From assembly GCF_000739615.1 (NCBI RefSeq), contig NZ_BATP01000059.1:62001-126000 (forward strand): a stretch of DNA of 64,000 nucleotides, written 5' to 3'. Position 1 is the first letter of the stretch, and every line of letters begins with the position of its first letter. Below are positions 59,892 through 64,000 of the stretch, piece by piece. Under the pieces are notes generated by a model. That model was not told where the DNA came from. It searched no databases and saw only the letters and a program-made list of their open reading frames with translations. The position numbers were made by a program, and so were the translations under genes. This DNA comes from Haloferula sp. BvORR071 (GTDB lineage: Bacteria; Verrucomicrobiota; Verrucomicrobiia; Verrucomicrobiales; Akkermansiaceae).

Positions 59892-61991
59892 TTATCCAAT
59901 GCTGCGGAGGGTAGGCTCGCGGTCCCAGCGCCGGCCCTTCTTGGCCACGGCGATGAACGAGCGTTGCCCTTTCGCGTCATCCACCGTGACGGTGCCGTCG
60001 TCCGGCTCGACCGCAGCGGTATCCAACAAGGGTTTCGCGGAAGCGGTATAGCCGATCACCTTGAGATGGCCGAAGGCATCGCGGACCCAGTTCACCGCGG
60101 CAGCTTCTTCCACCAGAATTTCGATAGCCTCTGCGGAAGCGACCACCGCTACCACGTCGAACAGCACGGAGGGCCCGCCGGAAAGGGAATGGTGCACGGC
60201 GAGCGGGGTGCCATCCGAAAGCGTGACTCCGCCGATCTTCGGTGCAATGAGTTCCACGGCTGATTTCTCTTTCTTGAAGGCTGCGGTGAGCGCGGTGATC
60301 ACGGCGGCATCCGCTCCGTCCGTCACAAAAATCCCGGCCTTGCGTCCCTTGAGGATGCCGGGATCCTTTGCGATGAGGCTCAGCGACGGGGATGCGGGAA
60401 GATCCCGCGGAGCGATTGCGGGAGCGATCTTCATTCCGCCCTTCGCCGGCATCCCGAGCGCGTCCGCCACCGTCTGATGGAGTTCTTCCGCGATGTTCGC
60501 CAAGTGTCCGAGCATGCGCTCGCGAATTGCCACCACTTCGACCTTGGCCAATTCGAAGGCGAGTGCGCTGGCGATGTGGTTCTGCTCAGGCGGAGTCATC
60601 GACCGGAAAAACATCCGCGCTTGCGAATAGTGATCCGCGAAGGTGTCCGAACGCTTGCGGATCTTCTCGCCGGTCTCCGTCTCCGGATGTGTGCGGAAGC
60701 CGTGCATGGGGCACTCGCGTGGAGCGGCCGGGGGCGAGATCTGGCTCGGCTCATAGGCGACGCGCCCGGGGTGCACATGCATTTGGCGCAGGCCGTCCCG
60801 CTGGTTGTTGGCGAAAGGACAGCGCGGCGCGTTGATCGGAATCTGATGGAAATTGGGACCACCCAAGCGGCTCAGCTGCGTATCGAGGTAGGAGAACAGG
60901 CGGCCTTGAAGCAGCGGATCGTCAGAAAAGCCAATGCCCGGCACGATGTGGCTGGGACAAAAAGCAACCTGCTCGGTCTCCGCGAAGTGGTTCACCGGGT
61001 TGCGGTTGAGCACCATCTTGCCCAGCATGCGGATCGGGATCACCTCCTCCGGGATCAGCTTGGTGGGATCGAGCAAGTCGAAGTCGAGGTCGGCAGCCTG
61101 GCTTTCCTCGATGACCTGCACGCCCAGTTCCCACTCCGGGAAGTCGCCGCGTTCAATTGCTTCCCACAGGTCACGCCGATGGAAATCCGGGTCAGCGCCG
61201 CTGATCTTCACGGCCTCGTCCCAGACCACCGCAGCGCTACCGATCGTGGGCCGCCAATGGAACTTCACAAAACGGCTTACGCCTTCTGCGGTGATAAAAC
61301 GGAAGGTATGAACGCCGAAGCCTTCGATCATGCGCAGCGACCGCGGGATCGCCCTGTCGGACATGGCCCACATGATCATGTGCATGCTCTCGGGCGTGAG
61401 CGAAATGAAGTCCCAAAATGTCGCATGCGCGGAGGCGGCCTGCGGGAAGCCGCGGTCCGGCTCCATCTTCACGGCATGGATGACGTCGGGGAACTTCATG
61501 GCATCCTGGATGAAGAAAACCGGGATGTTATTGCCAACGAAGTCGTAGTTGCCCTGCTCGGTGTAGAACTTCACCGAGAATCCGCGGACATCCCGCGGCA
61601 AATCAACGGATCCGGCACCACCCGCAACCGTGGAGAAGCGGGCGAAAACCTCGGTCTTCTTCTTCGGATCCTGGAGGAAGCCGGCACAGGTGATATCCGC
61701 GGCGGATTCGTAAGGCTGGAAGTAGCCGTGGGCACCAGACCCACGGGCGTGGACGATGCGCTCGGGAATCCGCTCGTGATCAAAGTGAGTGATCTTTTCC
61801 CTGAGGATGAAGTCCTCCAGTAGCAGTGGACCGCGCACGCCAGCTTTCAGCGAGTTCTGGTTATCGGAGATCGGCAGTCCCTGATTTGTGGTGAGGTGTG
61901 GGTCACTTTCGACAGCAGTCTGGTGGGTCTCTGCGGGTTGCGATAAGGGCTTGCTTGCTGAAGGGGTCGAGGGCGATTTCTTGGAGGCCAT
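59892..61991 (-). CDS. katE: large-subunit catalase (HPII-type)
   Basis: 699 residues from the ATG at 61991; the frame is open to 62147 but the leader is unnatural. A polar leader is followed by the catalase core: H81 in ERIVHARGSGAHGYFQ, N154 in DFVGNNIPVFFIQDAMKFPD, and the haem-Tyr segment LFSYLDTQLSRLGGPNF. Then come the linker and a C-terminal flavodoxin-like domain (KAGIFVTDGADAAVITAL ... LVEEAAAVNWVRDAFGHLKVI), which marks large catalases as KatE/HPII. It decomposes hydrogen peroxide in the cytoplasm. Monocistronic, divergent from the amylase gene. Confidence 0.93.
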   Translation of the reverse strand: MASKKSPSTPSASKPLSQPAETHQTAVESDPHLTTNQGLPISDNQNSLKAGVRGPLLLEDFILREKITHFDHERIPERIVHARGSGAHGYFQPYESAADITCAGFLQDPKKKTEVFARFSTVAGGAGSVDLPRDVRGFSVKFYTEQGNYDFVGNNIPVFFIQDAMKFPDVIHAVKMEPDRGFPQAASAHATFWDFISLTPESMHMIMWAMSDRAIPRSLRMIEGFGVHTFRFITAEGVSRFVKFHWRPTIGSAAVVWDEAVKISGADPDFHRRDLWEAIERGDFPEWELGVQVIEESQAADLDFDLLDPTKLIPEEVIPIRMLGKMVLNRNPVNHFAETEQVAFCPSHIVPGIGFSDDPLLQGRLFSYLDTQLSRLGGPNFHQIPINAPRCPFANNQRDGLRQMHVHPGRVAYEPSQISPPAAPRECPMHGFRTHPETETGEKIRKRSDTFADHYSQARMFFRSMTPPEQNHIASALAFELAKVEVVAIRERMLGHLANIAEELHQTVADALGMPAKGGMKIAPAIAPRDLPASPSLSLIAKDPGILKGRKAGIFVTDGADAAVITALTAAFKKEKSAVELIAPKIGGVTLSDGTPLAVHHSLSGGPSVLFDVVAVVASAEAIEILVEEAAAVNWVRDAFGHLKVIGYTASAKPLLDTAAVEPDDGTVTVDDAKGQRSFIAVAKKGRRWDREPTLRSIG

Positions 61992-62461
61992 GGCGGGAGA
62001 TGCGTTGTGTGAGACTATACCGGTTTGCCGATTCGCCCTCGCAGGAAGAATGCCCGAATCAGGAAGAGACGGCCCATGGCTGTACATCCGGAATCCATCC
62101 AATGTTACGCCCATAAATTGCGGGCAATCTGCATGACTCCACAGCACATTGCACGCGCTGACGCCTCTTCACCACACAGTCCAATCGCTCTACGGAACCT
62201 AAGCGGAAGAAATAAGCGCCGGCGGTGAGGGCAGGCTTCAGGGATAGGGGAGGCCTGTGGCGGGAAGTATGATGCGGGATCAACTTTTACACTTCTCTCG
62301 CTGCCGTTCTGGGTGCGGGTAAGCAGTTTTACAGCCAGCGGAACAGCCCGCCCGGCACTGAGAATGCTAAGGTGAGCCGATCCTCCCGAGCACGTGCCTC
62401 CTTCTGGTTACACGTCGGGTGGCATTTGCTTATCCTGAATCCAAGCACTTTGCGACCCTGT

Positions 62462-63936
62462 ATGGACAATATTGACGGCGTGATGATCCAATTTTTTCAT
62501 TGGTACAACGCCCCCGATGTCACGCTCTGGAATGAATTGAAGGACCGCGCCTGGCAACTTGGAGAGGCCGGTTTCACTTCGGTCTGGCTGCCTCCGGCGT
62601 ACAAGGGAAATGCCGGTGGATTGGACGCGGGCTATTCCGTCTACGATATGTATGGCCTGGGTGAATTCGACCAGAAGGGCTCGGTGAGGACCAAATACGG
62701 GACCCGTGACGAATTGATTGCCGCCGTGGCCGAAGCCCGCCTCTGCGGACTGCAAATCTACTGGGACGTAGTCCTGAATCATCGCATGGGCGGGGACGAG
62801 GAGGAGGAATTCACCGCCACTCCCTACTACAACGACAACCGGCACGAGCAGATTGGCGAGCCGCGCACGATCCGGGCGCACACGCACTTCACCTTTCCCT
62901 GCCGGCAAAAGAAGTATTCCGAGACGGAATGGCATTGGTGGCACTTCACCGCGACCGATACAGACAACAACAATCCCACGGCGAATGATATCCTCTTGTT
63001 CGAGGGCAAGAGTTTTGATGAAGCTGTGGATCTGGAGAAGGGCTCATTCGACTACCTGATGGGCTGTGATGTGGACGTGAAGCACGAGGAGGTACAAGCG
63101 GAGATTAAACGTTGGGGTGAATGGTTCTTCGACACGATCGGCATGGATGGCGTCCGCTTCGAGGCGGTGAAACACGTCGAGGCTGGTTTCTTCCCGGTCT
63201 GGCTGCAACATGTCCGGAACTACTCGAAGAGCCGGATATTCGCCGTCGGCGAGTATTGGTCCTACGAGATCGAAGCGCTGCATCACTTCATCTCCGTGAC
63301 GAGTGGCGCCGTGGCGCTCTTCGACGCGCCCCTGCACCTGAATTTCTCGGAGGCTAGCAAGGCGGGTAATTCCTTCGACATGTCGCGCATTTTCGAAGGC
63401 ACTCTAGTCAAAAATGAACCCGCGCTGGCGGTCACGCTGGTCGCGAATCACGATACTCAACCCCTGCGGGCCTTGGAGTCAGTGGTCGAAGAATGGTTCA
63501 AGCCGCTTGCCTATGCGCTGATCCTTCTTCGGCAGGAAGGTTACCCCTGCGTGTTTTACGCAGACTATTACGGCGCGAGCTATGAGGATGTGGGCCGGGA
63601 TGGAAACACCTATCCGATCGAAATCCTCTGCCACAAGAAGACGATCGATGATCTGAGGGGAGTTCGCCGCAACCATGCGCACGGTGATCAGTACGATTAC
63701 TTCGACCATCCGAATACCATCGGCTGGACCCGTCAGGGGACGGACTCCCATCAAGGCGGGGTGGCTGTCGTATTGAGCAACGGTGATGCTGGCACCAAGC
63801 GAATGCAGGCCTCCAGCCGAACCACGCCTTTTACGATGCCCTCGGCAACATCTCCGACATGATCCACACCGATGGCGATGGCTGGGGGGATTTCTGCTGC
63901 AACGCGGGCAGCGTATCCGTCTGGTTGCCGCAATGA
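62462..63936 (+). pseudogene. cytoplasmic alpha-amylase (GH13), -1 frameshift near C terminus and Asp to Glu at nucleophile
   Basis: From the ATG at 62462 (MDNIDGVMIQFFHWY) about 450 residues align in order with AmyS-type alpha-amylases: WLPPAYKGNAGGLDAGYSVYD, YWDVVLNHRMGGD, the general acid E264 in FAVGEYW and the third acid D331 in VANHDTQP. At the nucleophile position the usual RLDAVKH reads RFEAVKH, giving Glu at 234 (63161-63163). Around 63810-63826 the frame is lost. The native ending (NHAFYDALGNISD ... SVSVWLPQ) continues one base out of frame to TGA at 63936, so one base is missing. Without it translation ends at 63862. No signal peptide, so it would act on glycogen or cytoplasmic dextrins. 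Confidence 0.85.
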
Positions 63937-64000
63937 TCCCATAGGCTGCTTTTGGTTAGGCGGCCCCGTCCCATTACTACCCCAGCCAATGAAGCGCATC

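Noticed and set aside
60477-61823. Long plus-strand frame of 448 codons opposite katE
   Set aside because: It is a shadow of the high-GC catalase gene; His/Arg-rich composition and no domain.

Overview
This is a GC-rich bacterial chromosome fragment (or assembly contig). Its genes most resemble Verrucomicrobiota of the Luteolibacter/Haloferula kind. That assignment is an inference from gene content: many lineage-type secreted and lipoprotein hypotheticals, an mcsA-mcsB-clpC operon, a fused siroheme-decarboxylase-like protein and a prepilin peptidase with an extra domain. No 16S rRNA gene is present to confirm it.

Layout. (1) 0-1.3 kb: the 3' part of an AspT/YidE-type transporter. (2) 1.5-4.1 kb: a minus-strand cluster of small immunity-like genes with no toxin, one broken by a nonsense codon. 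(3) 4.4-20.8 kb: mostly housekeeping and secreted genes. These include nitronate monooxygenase, a D-lactate dehydrogenase with an internal TAG, RsuA, glutaredoxin, TyrS, a polysaccharide deacetylase, ApaG, 5-formyl-THF cyclo-ligase and an orphan histidine kinase. (4) 21.5-26.9 kb: ilvE, then the tightly coupled arginine-phosphorylation and proteolysis operon mcsA-mcsB-clpC; clpC carries a +1 frameshift in a C6 run. (5) 26.9-28.2 kb: a REP-associated tyrosine transposase (RAYT) flanked on both sides by head-to-head REP palindromes. (6) 28.1-41.3 kb: phoR-phoB, the siroheme-decarboxylase-like gene, a second immunity-like group (two tandem paralogs and an Imm21-like lipoprotein), CCA-adding enzyme, prepilin peptidase, a DNA-glycosylase-annotated family and a YgiC-like ATP-grasp ligase. 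(7) 41.4 kb: initiator tRNA-Met with its terminator. (8) 41.5-56.0 kb: an accessory island. It holds type I restriction-modification hsdR-hsdM-hsdS, an FRG-domain gene of visibly different composition, a predicted DUF91/DUF5655 nuclease and a DUF488 protein. Then comes a plasmid-like module: an excisionase-like protein, a DUF3102-like protein, a large protein whose motif order recalls family-A DNA polymerases, a repeat- and hairpin-rich gap, and a serine recombinase. (9) 56.0-64.0 kb: MOSC protein, FAD/NAD(P)-binding protein, an HD-hydrolase trio, a large-subunit catalase and a cytoplasmic alpha-amylase that has a Glu at the nucleophile position and a late frameshift.

The strongest candidate for something undescribed is the 50.8-56.0 kb module, which looks like an integrated replicon. 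The defence genes beside it (FRG + DUF91/5655 + DUF488 next to type I R-M) come second. Four genes in the window are each broken by a single-base change (1.9-2.4 kb, 10.2-11.2 kb, 24.4-26.9 kb, 62.5-63.9 kb). Assembly error must therefore be excluded before any of them is called a true pseudogene.
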